The notes beneath the pieces are model-generated. The model had not been told where the DNA came from, searched no databases, and saw only the letters and a list, made by a program, of their open reading frames with translations. From Pseudorhodoferax soli (GTDB lineage: Bacteria > Pseudomonadota > Gammaproteobacteria > Burkholderiales > Burkholderiaceae_C), in contig NZ_QPJK01000003.1 in assembly GCF_003337555.1 (NCBI RefSeq), forward strand, positions 608,711 through 672,710: a DNA stretch of 64,000 nucleotides, given 5' to 3'. Made by a program: the position numbers and the translations under genes. Shown here piece by piece: positions 48,655 to 57,124 of the stretch; position 1 is the first letter of the stretch, and the number at the start of each line of letters is the position of its first letter.

Positions 48655-49746
48655 TCAGAACAGGCTGGTCTGCCCGTCCAGCGCAGGTCGGCGGAACTGG
48701 CCCAGGTCGGCCGCCACGCGCTCGCGGTTGAAGCCGAGCTTCGCGCAGGCCTTCTCGAAGCGCTGGCGGATCAACTCGGCCCAGATGCCGCTGCCCTTCA
48801 TGCGCGTGGCGAAGTCGCTGTCGTAGTCCTTGCCGCCGCGCATCTCCTGCACCCGCGCCATCACGCGCTCGGCCCGATCGGGCAGGTGCAGCGCCAGCCA
48901 CTCGCGGAACAGCGGCGCCACCTCCCAGGGCAGGCGCAGCACGGTGTAGAAGGCGCTGCGCGCACCAGCCTCCCAGGCCGCTGCCAGCACCTGCTCCATG
49001 TCGTCCGTCACGAAGGGGATCTGCGGCGCCACGCTCACGCCCACGGGCACACCAGCCTCGGCCAGCGCGCGGATGGTGCGCAGCCGGCGCTGCGGCGAGG
49101 CCGCGCGGGGCTCCAGCGTGCGCGCGATGCCGCCATCCAGGGTGGTGATGGTCACGTAGACGGCGGCCAGCTGCTGCGCGGCCATGGGCGCGATGAGGTC
49201 CAGGTCGCGCTCCACGCCGCTGGACTTGGTGATCAAGGAGAACGCATGGCGTGTCTCGTGCAGCACCTCGACCAGGCCGCGCGTGAGCCGCAGCTCGCGC
49301 TCCACGGGCTGGTAGCAGTCGGTCGCCACGCCGATGACCAGGCCTTGCGGCACATAGCGTGGCCGCGCCAGCTCGGCGCGCAGCAGCTGCGCGATGTTGC
49401 GCTTGGCGATGATCTTGGTTTCGAAGTCCAGGCCGGGCGAGAGGTTCAGGTAGCTGTGCGTGGGGCGCGCAAAGCAATAGATGCATCCATGCTCACAACC
49501 ACGGTACGGGTTGATGGACTGCTCGAAATAGATGTCGGGCGATTGCTGGTGCACGATGGCGCTCTTGGCTTCCTCGAAGATGACCTCGGTCTGCAGCGGC
49601 GCAGCGGCCTCGGCGTCACCGGCCTGCAACGTGCCCCAGCCATCGTCGAAGGCGTTGCGCGCGTCCTTGGAGAAGCGGTGCGCCATCTGCGTGGCAGCGC
49701 CTCGGCCCTTGAGCGCCGTGAGGGGAATGGTGGTCTCGGTGGCCAT
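48655..49746 (-). CDS. PA0069-family radical SAM protein
   Basis: A 363-residue radical SAM enzyme of the SplB-related COG1533 group. The 4Fe-4S cysteines are Cys84, Cys88 and Cys91 in RGCEHGCIYC. The N-terminus (ALKGRGAATQMAHRFSKDAR) and YFEQSINPYRG are PA0069-like. The reaction is unknown; the relationship to spore photoproduct lyase suggests DNA-lesion or nucleotide chemistry but does not prove it. Its promoter overlaps a perfect LexA box, so it should be induced by DNA damage. The ATG at 49746 is near the box. Confidence 0.88.
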   Translation of the reverse strand: MATETTIPLTALKGRGAATQMAHRFSKDARNAFDDGWGTLQAGDAEAAAPLQTEVIFEEAKSAIVHQQSPDIYFEQSINPYRGCEHGCIYCFARPTHSYLNLSPGLDFETKIIAKRNIAQLLRAELARPRYVPQGLVIGVATDCYQPVERELRLTRGLVEVLHETRHAFSLITKSSGVERDLDLIAPMAAQQLAAVYVTITTLDGGIARTLEPRAASPQRRLRTIRALAEAGVPVGVSVAPQIPFVTDDMEQVLAAAWEAGARSAFYTVLRLPWEVAPLFREWLALHLPDRAERVMARVQEMRGGKDYDSDFATRMKGSGIWAELIRQRFEKACAKLGFNRERVAADLGQFRRPALDGQTSLF

Positions 49747-49749
49747 GGC

Positions 49750-49778
49750 TTGAATACTGGTTGTTTAACCAGTATATT
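49750..49778 (+). promoter_or_regulatory. promoter of the first VOC gene
   Basis: Plus strand: -35 TTGAAT (49750-49755), 17 bases, -10 TATATT (49773-49778). The LexA box fills the spacer, so the VOC genes may also be SOS-controlled. Leader of about 80 bases. Confidence 0.55.
49755..49774. promoter_or_regulatory. LexA (SOS) box
   Basis: TACTG-N10-CAGTA: the CTG at 49757-49759 and CAG at 49770-49772 are exactly ten bases apart and the arms extend to a near-perfect palindrome (TACTGGTT and AACCAGTA). It is in the 119-base gap between two divergent genes and overlaps both predicted promoters. Confidence 0.88.
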
Positions 49779-49799
49779 GAGCCGCCTCTCGCACGGCAA
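49771..49799 (-). promoter_or_regulatory. promoter of the radical SAM gene
   Basis: Minus strand: -35 TTGCCG (49799-49794), 17 bases, -10 TATACT (49776-49771). The start would be near 49764, inside the LexA box, so bound LexA would block it. Confidence 0.65.
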
Positions 49800-49865
49800 G
49801 CGCCACTGTCGATTTCCCGCCAGCCGGCGCGTCGTGCACTTGTTTCCACCCCCACAGGAGTTCCC

Positions 49866-50303
49866 ATGGCCCGCGTCAGCACTTATCTCAACTTCAACCG
49901 GCAGACCGAGGAAGCCTTCGATTTCTACCGCAGCGTGTTCGGGGGCGACTTCATCGGCGGCGTGCACCGCATGGGCGAAGCGCCCGCCATGCCGGGCCAG
50001 CCGCCGCTGTCGGACGCCGACAGGCAGCTGGTGATGCATGTGGAACTGGCCACCTTGGGCGAGCACGTGTTGATGGGCACGGACGCACCCGAATCCATGG
50101 GCTTTCAGCTGACCCCGGGCAACAACGTGCACATCAACCTGGAGCCCGACACGCGCGCCGATGCCGACAGGCTGTTCGCTGCGCTGGGCGCGGGCGGCAC
50201 GGTCCAGATGCCGCTGCAGCAGATGTTCTGGGGCGATTACTTCGGCAGCCTGACCGACCGCTTCGGCATCTGCTGGATGGTCAACTGCTCTTCGAAGACT
50301 TGA
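49866..50303 (+). CDS. VOC-family protein (PhnB/YodA-like)
   Basis: A 145-residue single VOC (glyoxalase-fold) protein: VSTYLNFNRQTEEAFDFYRS and the C-terminal MFWGDYFGSLTDRFGICWMV are typical of the PhnB-type branch. It often acts as a dimer on small or xenobiotic substrates; none can be named. CAGGAG sets the ATG. It is the first of two VOC genes only two bases apart and starts from a promoter overlapping the LexA box. Confidence 0.87.
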   Translation: MARVSTYLNFNRQTEEAFDFYRSVFGGDFIGGVHRMGEAPAMPGQPPLSDADRQLVMHVELATLGEHVLMGTDAPESMGFQLTPGNNVHINLEPDTRADADRLFAALGAGGTVQMPLQQMFWGDYFGSLTDRFGICWMVNCSSKT

Positions 50304-50305
50304 AC

Positions 50306-50746
50306 ATGGCCTCCCCCGCCCTCCCCGGCCGCGCCTGCGTGATCCCCTGCATGCGCTACCGCGACGCGCTGGCCGCGATCGACTGGCTCTGCACCACCTT
50401 CGGCTTCGAGCGCCATGCCGTCCACCTGGACGACAAGGGCCAGGTCGCCCATGCGCAACTCGTGTTCGGCAACGGCATGGTGATGCTGGGCTCGGTGAGC
50501 GACGAGCCCACGCCCTGGGGCCGGTTGATCCGCCAGCCCGACGATATCGGCGGCGCGGAGACGCAGAGCGCCTTCCTCGTGGTCTCCGATCCCGACGAGG
50601 TCTACGCCCGCGCCAAGGCCGCCGGCGCGAAGATCCTGCTGGAGATCAAGGACGAAGACTACGGCGCGCGCGGCTTCACCTGCGCCGACCCCGAAGGCCA
50701 CATCTGGAACTTCGGCAACTACGATCCCTGGGCCAGCGCGGCCTGA
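50306..50746 (+). CDS. VOC-family protein (glyoxalase fold)
   Basis: A 146-residue VOC protein: CMRYRDALAAIDWLCTTFGF and GFTCADPEGHIWNFGNYDPW, the latter a common end of glyoxalase/bleomycin-resistance-like proteins. No catalytic assignment. Start is ATG 50306; a TTG at 50300 overlaps the preceding stop. It is cotranscribed with the previous VOC gene. Confidence 0.86.
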   Translation: MASPALPGRACVIPCMRYRDALAAIDWLCTTFGFERHAVHLDDKGQVAHAQLVFGNGMVMLGSVSDEPTPWGRLIRQPDDIGGAETQSAFLVVSDPDEVYARAKAAGAKILLEIKDEDYGARGFTCADPEGHIWNFGNYDPWASAA

Positions 50747-50761
50747 CCTGCGGCTGACCCC

Positions 50762-50789
50762 GGGGCAAGCGCTGGAAAAAGCTTGCCCC
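50762..50789 (+). terminator. perfect nine-base-pair hairpin after the VOC genes
   Basis: GGGGCAAGC (50762-50770) pairs with GCTTGCCCC (50781-50789) around a ten-base A-rich loop. There is no T-run, so it may be a weak or factor-dependent stop. Confidence 0.5.
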
Positions 50790-50827
50790 ACGAGGGAAAC
50801 ACCAAAGGGAAGGCCGTCGCCCATCGA

Positions 50828-50833
50828 TAAAAT
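50828..50833 (+). promoter_or_regulatory. -10-like TAAAAT before the mrp operon
   Basis: TAAAAT ends eight bases before the ATG at 50842, so the transcript would be leaderless or nearly so. No strong ribosome site is seen before mrpA, in agreement. The -35 region is not recognisable. Confidence 0.4.
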
Positions 50834-50841
50834 TGATCGCG

Positions 50842-53790
50842 ATGTCCCTGGCACTGCTCGTCCTCGTTCCCTTTCTCGGCAGTGTCCTCGCGATGTTCAT
50901 GCCGTCGTACGCCCGCAACCGCGAGGCGTTGCTCGCCGGCCTGGTGGCGCTGGGCTGTGCGGTCCACCTGGGCATGCAGTTCCCTCAACTGGCCGGTGGC
51001 AACGTGCTGCGCGAGGAATACCTGTGGCTGCCCACGCTGGGCGTGAACCTGGTCTTCCGCCTGGATGGCTTCGCCTGGCTGTTCGGCATGCTGGTCACGG
51101 GCATCGGCACGCTGGTTGTGCTGTACGCGCGCTACTACCTGTCGGCCTCCGACCCGGTGCCGCGCTTCTTCTCGTTCTTCCTGGCCTTCATGGGTTCCAT
51201 GATGGGCGTGGTGCTGTCGGGCAACCTCGTGCAGATGGTGCTGTTCTGGGAGCTCACGAGCCTGTTCTCGTTTCTCCTCATCGGCTATTGGCACCACCGC
51301 AAGGATGCGCGCCGCGGCGCGCGCATGGCGCTCACCGTCACCGGAGCGGGCGGTCTGTGCTTGTTCGCCGGCGTGCTGCTGCTGGGCCGCATCGCGGGCA
51401 GTTACGAACTCGACGCCGTGCTCGCGGCCGGCGCGCAGATCAAGGCGCATGCGCTGTACCCGGCCGCGCTGGTGCTGGTGCTGCTGGGCGCCTTCAGCAA
51501 GAGCGCGCAGTTCCCGTTTCACTTCTGGCTGCCGCGTGCCATGGCCGCGCCCACGCCGATCTCCGCCTACCTGCACTCGGCCACCATGGTCAAGCTCGGC
51601 GTGTTCCTGCTGGCGCGGCTGTGGCCGGCGCTGGCCGGCACCGAGCAGTGGTTCTGGCTGGTCGGCGGTGCTGGCGCCATCACGCTGCTGCTGGGCGCCT
51701 ACGTGGCGATGTTCCAGAACGACCTTAAGGGGTTGCTGGCGTATTCGACCATCTCCCACCTGGGCCTGATCACGCTGCTGTTGGGCATGAACAGCCCCAT
51801 GGCCGCCGTCGCCGCGGTCTTCCACATCATGAACCACGCCACCTTCAAGGCTTCGCTGTTCATGGCCGCCGGCATCATCGACCACGAGAGCGGCACACGC
51901 GACATCCGCAAGCTCTCGGGCCTGGCCAGGCTGATGCCGATCACGGGGCTGCTGGCCATCATCGCAAGCGCCTCCATGGCCGGCGTGCCGCTGCTCAACG
52001 GCTTCCTGTCCAAGGAAATGTTCTTCGCCGAAACCGTGTTCCTGCAGTCCACGCCCTGGGTCGACCGCGCGCTGCCGGTGCTGGCCACCGTGGCCGGGCT
52101 GTTTAGCGTGGCCTACTCGGCGCGCTTCGTGTTCGACGTGTTCTTCGGCCCCTCGTGCGTCGGCGTCGTGCCCAAGCCGCCGCACGAGCCGCCACACTGG
52201 ATGCGCGTGCCCGTCGAACTGCTGGTGCTGGCCTGCCTGGTGGTGGGTGTGGCGCCCGAATGGTCGGTCGGCCCGCTGCTGGCCGCGGCCGCCGCGCCCG
52301 TGGTGGGCGGTGCGTTGCCCGAGTACAGCCTGGCGGTCTGGCACGGCTTCAATTTGCCGCTGGCCATGAGCTTCGTGGCGCTGGTTGGCGGCGCCGCGCT
52401 GTACCTCGTGCAGCGCCGCCAGCGCGAAGCCGGCCGCCTGAGGCGCACGCCGGTGCTGCACCGCTTCGATGGCCAGCGGATCTTCGAGAACCTGCTGGCC
52501 CGTGCCTCCGAAGCCGGCCGCCGCAGCCGCCGCCTGCTCGCGACCCACCGGATGCAGACGCAGTTGCTGCTGCTGGTCTGCGTGGCGCTGGCCGGCGCCG
52601 GCGCATCGCTGTGGTTCACGCCGGTCACGCAAGGTGAGCGTTCGCCGCTGCCCTTCTCGCCCATGTTCGCAATGACCTGGCTGATCGGTTGCATCTGCGC
52701 CATCGGGGCGGCCTGGCAGGCCAAGTTCCACCGGCTGGCCTCGCTGATGCTGTCCGCCGGCGCCGGGCTGACCTGCTGCCTGACCTTCATCTGGTTCTCT
52801 GCCCCCGACCTGGCGCTCACGCAGTTGGTGGTCGAAGCCGTCACCACGGTGCTCATCCTGCTGGGCCTGCGCTGGCTGCCCATGCGCAGCAAGTTCGTCA
52901 AGCAGTCGGCACGCGAACGCATCCTGCCCTGGGGCCGGCGCGGCCGCGACCTGGCGATCGCCATCGCTTCCGGCTGCGGCATGGCGGCGCTGGCCTGGCT
53001 GGTCATGACACGCGATTCGCTGGGCAGCATCTCTCCCTTCTTCCTCGACCGCGCGCTGACCGAAGGCGGTGGCACCAATGTGGTCAATGTGATGCTGGTG
53101 GACTTCCGCGGCTTCGACACCTTCGGCGAGATCACGGTGCTGGGCATCGTCGCACTGACGGTCTATGCGCTGCTGCGGCGCTTCCGCCCCGCGCCCGAAT
53201 CCATGGCACTGCCGCCGCAGCAGCTGGCCCAGTCCGACGACGGCAGCAGCGACGTGTTCAACCCGCGCCTGGCCAAGGACACGGCCGTCGGCTACCTCAT
53301 GGTGCCGGCCGTGCTGGTGCGGCTGCTGCTGCCGCTGGCGGTGCTGGTCGCGGTCTACTTTTTCCTGCGCGGCCACAACGCCCCCGGCGGCGGCTTCGTC
53401 GCCGGCCTCGTCATGTCGGTCGCGCTGCTGCTGCAGTACATCGTCTCGGGCACGGAATGGGTGGAGGAGCACCTGCGCATCTATCCGCGCCGCTGGATCG
53501 CCGTCGGCCTGCTGCTCGCGCTCGCCACGGGCGCCGGCGCCATGGTGCTGCACTACCCCTTCATGACCACGCACACGGCGCACGTCACGCTGCCGGTGCT
53601 GGGCGAACTGCACATCCCCAGCGCGCTGTTCTTCGACACCGGCGTGTTCGCGCTCGTGCTGGGCTCCACCATGCTGATCCTCACGAGCCTTGCCCACCAG
53701 AGCGTGCGCAGCCACCGCTGGTCCGAGGAGCAGGAGCAGCGCCTGGCCGAAGCCCGTGCGGCCCTGTCCGGCAACGCGGAAGACCACTGA
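50842..53790 (+). CDS. mrpA: Mrp antiporter subunit A fused to subunit B
   Basis: A 982-residue membrane protein: MrpA (about residues 1-780), related to the NuoL subunit of complex I, with AQFPFHFWLPRAMAAPTPI and MNHATFKASLFMAAG; then an MrpB domain (VGYLMVPAVLVRLLLPLAVL and RGHNAPGGGFVAGLVMSVAL). It carries out sodium or potassium/proton exchange with the other Mrp subunits. Fusion of A and B is typical of group 2 mrp operons. The ATG at 50842 lacks a clear ribosome site; a TTG at 50833 keeps the frame open. First gene of mrpACDEFG. Confidence 0.95.
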   Translation: MSLALLVLVPFLGSVLAMFMPSYARNREALLAGLVALGCAVHLGMQFPQLAGGNVLREEYLWLPTLGVNLVFRLDGFAWLFGMLVTGIGTLVVLYARYYLSASDPVPRFFSFFLAFMGSMMGVVLSGNLVQMVLFWELTSLFSFLLIGYWHHRKDARRGARMALTVTGAGGLCLFAGVLLLGRIAGSYELDAVLAAGAQIKAHALYPAALVLVLLGAFSKSAQFPFHFWLPRAMAAPTPISAYLHSATMVKLGVFLLARLWPALAGTEQWFWLVGGAGAITLLLGAYVAMFQNDLKGLLAYSTISHLGLITLLLGMNSPMAAVAAVFHIMNHATFKASLFMAAGIIDHESGTRDIRKLSGLARLMPITGLLAIIASASMAGVPLLNGFLSKEMFFAETVFLQSTPWVDRALPVLATVAGLFSVAYSARFVFDVFFGPSCVGVVPKPPHEPPHWMRVPVELLVLACLVVGVAPEWSVGPLLAAAAAPVVGGALPEYSLAVWHGFNLPLAMSFVALVGGAALYLVQRRQREAGRLRRTPVLHRFDGQRIFENLLARASEAGRRSRRLLATHRMQTQLLLLVCVALAGAGASLWFTPVTQGERSPLPFSPMFAMTWLIGCICAIGAAWQAKFHRLASLMLSAGAGLTCCLTFIWFSAPDLALTQLVVEAVTTVLILLGLRWLPMRSKFVKQSARERILPWGRRGRDLAIAIASGCGMAALAWLVMTRDSLGSISPFFLDRALTEGGGTNVVNVMLVDFRGFDTFGEITVLGIVALTVYALLRRFRPAPESMALPPQQLAQSDDGSSDVFNPRLAKDTAVGYLMVPAVLVRLLLPLAVLVAVYFFLRGHNAPGGGFVAGLVMSVALLLQYIVSGTEWVEEHLRIYPRRWIAVGLLLALATGAGAMVLHYPFMTTHTAHVTLPVLGELHIPSALFFDTGVFALVLGSTMLILTSLAHQSVRSHRWSEEQEQRLAEARAALSGNAEDH

Positions 53791-53791
53791 G

Positions 53792-54145
53792 ATGGAAGCC
53801 GTCCTCGCCATCGCCATCGGTGTGCTCACCAGCTCGGGCGTTTACCTGCTGCTGCGCCCGCGCACCTTCCAGGTCATCATGGGCCTGACGCTGATCTCCT
53901 ATGCCGTGAACCTGTTCATCTTCAGCATGGGCCGGCTCAAGGTCGACAGCGAGCCCGTGCTCGTGCCCGGCGTGATCGCCACGCTGGCCAACACCGCCGA
54001 CCCCATGCCCCAGGCCCTGGTGCTGACCGCCATCGTGATCGGCTTCGCCATGACGGCGCTGTTTTTGGTCGTGATGCTCGCCTCCCGCGGCCTGACCGGC
54101 ACCGACCATGTCGACGGGACCGAGCGCAGCGAGGTGCAGGAGTGA
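53792..54145 (+). CDS. mrpC: Mrp antiporter subunit C
   Basis: A 117-residue NuoK-like subunit with three hydrophobic helices, starting MEAVLAIAIGVLTSSGVYLL and with PMPQALVLTAIVIGFAMTAL, the family hallmark. One base after the mrpA stop; its stop overlaps the mrpD GTG. Confidence 0.94.
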   Translation: MEAVLAIAIGVLTSSGVYLLLRPRTFQVIMGLTLISYAVNLFIFSMGRLKVDSEPVLVPGVIATLANTADPMPQALVLTAIVIGFAMTALFLVVMLASRGLTGTDHVDGTERSEVQE

Positions 54146-55857
54146 ACAGCTTGCACCTGCTCTTCGACGACGCCATGCACCTGCTCGACCGGCTGCTGGA
54201 GTTCAGCATGCCGCACCTGATCGCGGTGCCCATCCTGCTGCCCATGCTGACGGCCGCGCTGATGCTGCTGCTCGACGAGCGGCAGCGCCGCACCAAGGCC
54301 ACGCTGACGGTGGTCTCCGGCCTGCTGGGCATGCTGGTCTCGCTGGCGCTGCTGCGCTGGGTCAATGCCGCCGCCACGGGCGACGGGCCGGGCTCGATCG
54401 GCGTGTACCTCGCCGGCAACTGGATGGCGCCGTTCGGCATCGTCCTCGTGGCCGACCGGCTCTCGACCATGATGGTGGCGCTGACCGGCGTGATCGCGTT
54501 CGCGGCGTCGATCTACTCGACATCGCGCTGGGACCGCGCCGGCGTGCACTTCCACCCCATGCTGCAGCTGCAGCTGATGGGCCTGAACGGCGCCTTCCTG
54601 ACGGGCGACCTGTTCAACCTGTTCGTGTTCTTCGAGGTCATGCTGGCCGCCTCCTACGGCCTCCTGCTGCACGGCTCGGGCCGCCAGCGCGTGCAGGCCG
54701 GGCTGCACTACATCGCCATCAACCTGGCGGCCTCGTCCATGTTCCTGATCGGCGCGGCCATGCTCTACGGCATGACGGGCACGCTCAACATGGCCGACCT
54801 GGGCCAGCGCATCGCCACGCTCGACCCGGCCGACCGTGGCCTCGTGCACGCCGCGGCCGCCATCCTGGCAACGGCCTTCTTTGCCAAGGCTGGCGCCTGG
54901 CCGCTCAATTTCTGGCTGGTGCCGGCCTACGGCAGCGTGGTGGCGCCCGTCGGCGCGGTGTTCGCGCTGCTGACCAAGCTCGGCGTCTACACCGTGCTGC
55001 GGCTGTGGAGCGTGATGTTCGGCGTGGACGCCGGTGCCTCGGCCCAGTTCGGCCAGACCGCCATCCTGGGCCTGGGCCTGGTCACGCTGTTCGTCGGCGC
55101 GCTCGGCGTGCTGGGCACGCAACGGCTGGCACTCCTGGCCAGCTACAGCGTGCTGGTGTCGGCCGGCACCCTGCTGGCCGCCGTGGGCCTGGGCCAGGCC
55201 GCCGTCTGGGCCGGTGCGCTGTACTACCTCATGAGCTCCACGCTGGCGGTGAGCGCGCTGTTCTTGCTGGTGGACATGGTCGAACGTTGGCGCAACGGCT
55301 CCAGCGTGGCGCCGCACGCAGCCGAGGACGACGCGCCCTTCCTCGGCGAAGACCTGCGCCTGATGTCCGATGTCAACCTGGACGACGACGCCCAGGCCCT
55401 GTACGGCCGCGCCATCCCGGCCGGCGTGGCCTTCCTGGGCTTGGCCTTCATCCTGTGCACGCTGCTGCTGGCCGGCCTGCCGCCGCTGGCGGGCTTTGTC
55501 GGCAAGTTCGCCATGCTGTCGGGCCTGCTGCAGGCACCCCGGCTCGGCCCTGCCGGCATCGCGGTGATGGTGCTGCTGATCGGCGGCGGCTTCCTGACGC
55601 TGGTGGCGCTGTGCCGCGCCGGCATCCGCCACTTCTGGAACCAGCCGCACGCCCACATGCCGGCGCTGCCGGCGCTGGAGGTGTTGCCGGTGGCCGGGCT
55701 GTTGCTGGCCGCCATCGGCCTGACCATCGGCGCCGGCCCCGTCATGCAGCACGCCCAGGCCACGGCCCATGTGCTGCACTCCGGCAAGCACTACCGCCAG
55801 GCGGTGATGGCCGCCAGCCCCGTGCCGCCGCCCCCGTTCAAGGAGAACAAGCCATGA
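54142..55857 (+). CDS. mrpD: Mrp antiporter subunit D
   Basis: A 571-residue NuoM/N-like proton-translocating subunit with many membrane helices. Conserved segments are LTGDLFNLFVFFEVMLAAS and FFAKAGAWPLNFWLVPAYG. An acidic loop (near 390-415) is longer than I would expect. The start is GTG at 54142, overlapping the mrpC stop (GTGA); the stop overlaps mrpE (ATGA). Confidence 0.94.
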   Translation: MNSLHLLFDDAMHLLDRLLEFSMPHLIAVPILLPMLTAALMLLLDERQRRTKATLTVVSGLLGMLVSLALLRWVNAAATGDGPGSIGVYLAGNWMAPFGIVLVADRLSTMMVALTGVIAFAASIYSTSRWDRAGVHFHPMLQLQLMGLNGAFLTGDLFNLFVFFEVMLAASYGLLLHGSGRQRVQAGLHYIAINLAASSMFLIGAAMLYGMTGTLNMADLGQRIATLDPADRGLVHAAAAILATAFFAKAGAWPLNFWLVPAYGSVVAPVGAVFALLTKLGVYTVLRLWSVMFGVDAGASAQFGQTAILGLGLVTLFVGALGVLGTQRLALLASYSVLVSAGTLLAAVGLGQAAVWAGALYYLMSSTLAVSALFLLVDMVERWRNGSSVAPHAAEDDAPFLGEDLRLMSDVNLDDDAQALYGRAIPAGVAFLGLAFILCTLLLAGLPPLAGFVGKFAMLSGLLQAPRLGPAGIAVMVLLIGGGFLTLVALCRAGIRHFWNQPHAHMPALPALEVLPVAGLLLAAIGLTIGAGPVMQHAQATAHVLHSGKHYRQAVMAASPVPPPPFKENKP

Positions 55858-56360
55858 AGCGCCTGGTGCCCTCGCCGCCGCTGTCGGCCACGCTGTTCGT
55901 GGTCTGGCTGCTGCTGCACCAATCGGTGGACGCCAGCACGCTGCTGTCGGCCTTCGTGCTGGCGCTGGTGGTGCCGCTGATCACGCAGGGCCTGCGGCCA
56001 GCCACCGTGCGCATGCGCAAGCCCCGGGTGGCCTTGCACCTGGCGGGCGCGGCGCTGTTCGACATGCTGGTCTCCGCCAAGAACGTGGCGTGGATCGTGC
56101 TGACACGGCGCAACGTGCGCCTGACCAGCTACTTCGTCGTCATCCCACTGGAGCTGCGCGACCCCAATGGCCTCGCGGTGCTGGCCATGATCATGTGCCT
56201 GACGCCGGGCACGGCCTGGGGCGAGCTCTCTCTGGACCGCAGCAAGCTCTTGATCCATGTGTTCGACCTTGTGGACGAGGCCGATTTCATCGCCCGCATC
56301 AAGCTGCGCTACGAGCTTCCGCTGCTCGAGATCTTTCAAATGGAAGGGCCCGCGCCATGA
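55854..56360 (+). CDS. mrpE: Mrp antiporter subunit E
   Basis: A 168-residue subunit with two N-terminal membrane helices (LSATLFVVWLLLHQSVD and following) and a soluble C-terminus with LAMIMCLTPGTAWGELS, as in MrpE. Needed for complex assembly. ATGA overlaps at both ends. AAGGAG precedes the ATG. Confidence 0.93.
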   Translation: MKRLVPSPPLSATLFVVWLLLHQSVDASTLLSAFVLALVVPLITQGLRPATVRMRKPRVALHLAGAALFDMLVSAKNVAWIVLTRRNVRLTSYFVVIPLELRDPNGLAVLAMIMCLTPGTAWGELSLDRSKLLIHVFDLVDEADFIARIKLRYELPLLEIFQMEGPAP

Positions 56361-56635
56361 CACCCATCCTGTTCTGGGGCCTCAAGATCGCCCTGTTCCT
56401 GCTGGCCGTGGCCATGCTCTGCGCGCTGTTCCGGCTGCTGGTCGGCCCGGCCGCGCAGGACCGCGTGATGGCGCTGGACTGCCTGTACATCAACGGCATG
56501 CTGACCATGCTGGTGCTCGGCATCACCTACACCAGCAATGTCTACTTCGAGGCGGCCATGCTGATCGCGCTGTTCGGCTTCGTCGGCTCCACGGTGCTGG
56601 CCAAGTTCCTGCTGCGCGGCGAGGTGATCGAATGA
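56357..56635 (+). CDS. mrpF: Mrp antiporter subunit F
   Basis: A 92-residue subunit with three helices; RLLVGPAAQDRVMALDCLYI is the MrpF core with the membrane-embedded Asp. It overlaps mrpE (ATGA). Unlike the other junctions, mrpG does not overlap it but begins 117 bases later. Confidence 0.93.
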   Translation: MTPILFWGLKIALFLLAVAMLCALFRLLVGPAAQDRVMALDCLYINGMLTMLVLGITYTSNVYFEAAMLIALFGFVGSTVLAKFLLRGEVIE

Positions 56636-56743
56636 GCGCGAGGACGAGGGGCCCCGCTTGCGGGGATCGGCCCAGCGAATTCGATCATGGCACCGACGGC
56701 GCCACGCCTGGTTCCGCGCATCGGTGTGGAGGCGTCGAATGAG
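56628..56743. repeat. 9-bp direct repeats bounding a probable 98-bp insert between mrpF and mrpG
   Basis: TCGAATGAG occurs at 56628-56636 (the end of mrpF) and again at 56735-56743. Removing one copy and the 98 bases between would place the mrpF stop directly before mrpG with its own GAGG ribosome site, restoring a tight junction. The insert has a CCCCGC-TT-GCGGGG hairpin (56652-56665). There are no clear terminal inverted repeats. Confidence 0.55.
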
Positions 56744-56752
56744 GACGCTGCC

Positions 56753-57118
56753 ATGAACCCGCTGCCGATCTGGGCCGAGATCCTGACCGCGCTGTTCGCC
56801 GTGGCCGGCGCAGCGTTCGCCGCCATCGGCTCCTTCGGCCTGGTGCGCCTGCCCAGCTTCTACAACCGCATCCACGCGCCCACGCTGGGCGCGACCGCGG
56901 GGGCCTGGTGCCTGATGCTGGCCACTGTCGTGTACTTCTCCGTGCAGGGCACCAACCTGTTCCTGCATGCCGTGCTGATCGCGCTGTTCGTGGCGCTGAC
57001 GGCGCCGGTGACGACCATCTTCCTGATGCGTGCGGCCTTGTTCCGCGACCGCCAGAAGGGGCTGGACCTGCCGCATGCCAGCCACTCCCAGCCGCTGCCC
57101 CCCGACGCAGGCGACTGA
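56753..57118 (+). CDS. mrpG: Mrp antiporter subunit G
   Basis: A 121-residue subunit with three helices (LTALFAVAGAAFAAIGSFGL, then LVRLPSFYNRIHAPTLGATA, the family core) and a short polar tail. ATG at 56753 has GAGG eight bases upstream; an earlier ATG at 56687 would add 22 non-family residues encoded by the inserted segment. Last mrp gene; trhO follows in six bases. Confidence 0.93.
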   Translation: MNPLPIWAEILTALFAVAGAAFAAIGSFGLVRLPSFYNRIHAPTLGATAGAWCLMLATVVYFSVQGTNLFLHAVLIALFVALTAPVTTIFLMRAALFRDRQKGLDLPHASHSQPLPPDAGD

Positions 57119-57124
57119 AGCCCC

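Noticed and set aside
56632..56742. 36-codon frame starting on the mrpF stop
   Set aside because: Lies within the probable insert, has no family resemblance and spans a stable hairpin; treated as by-product of the insertion.
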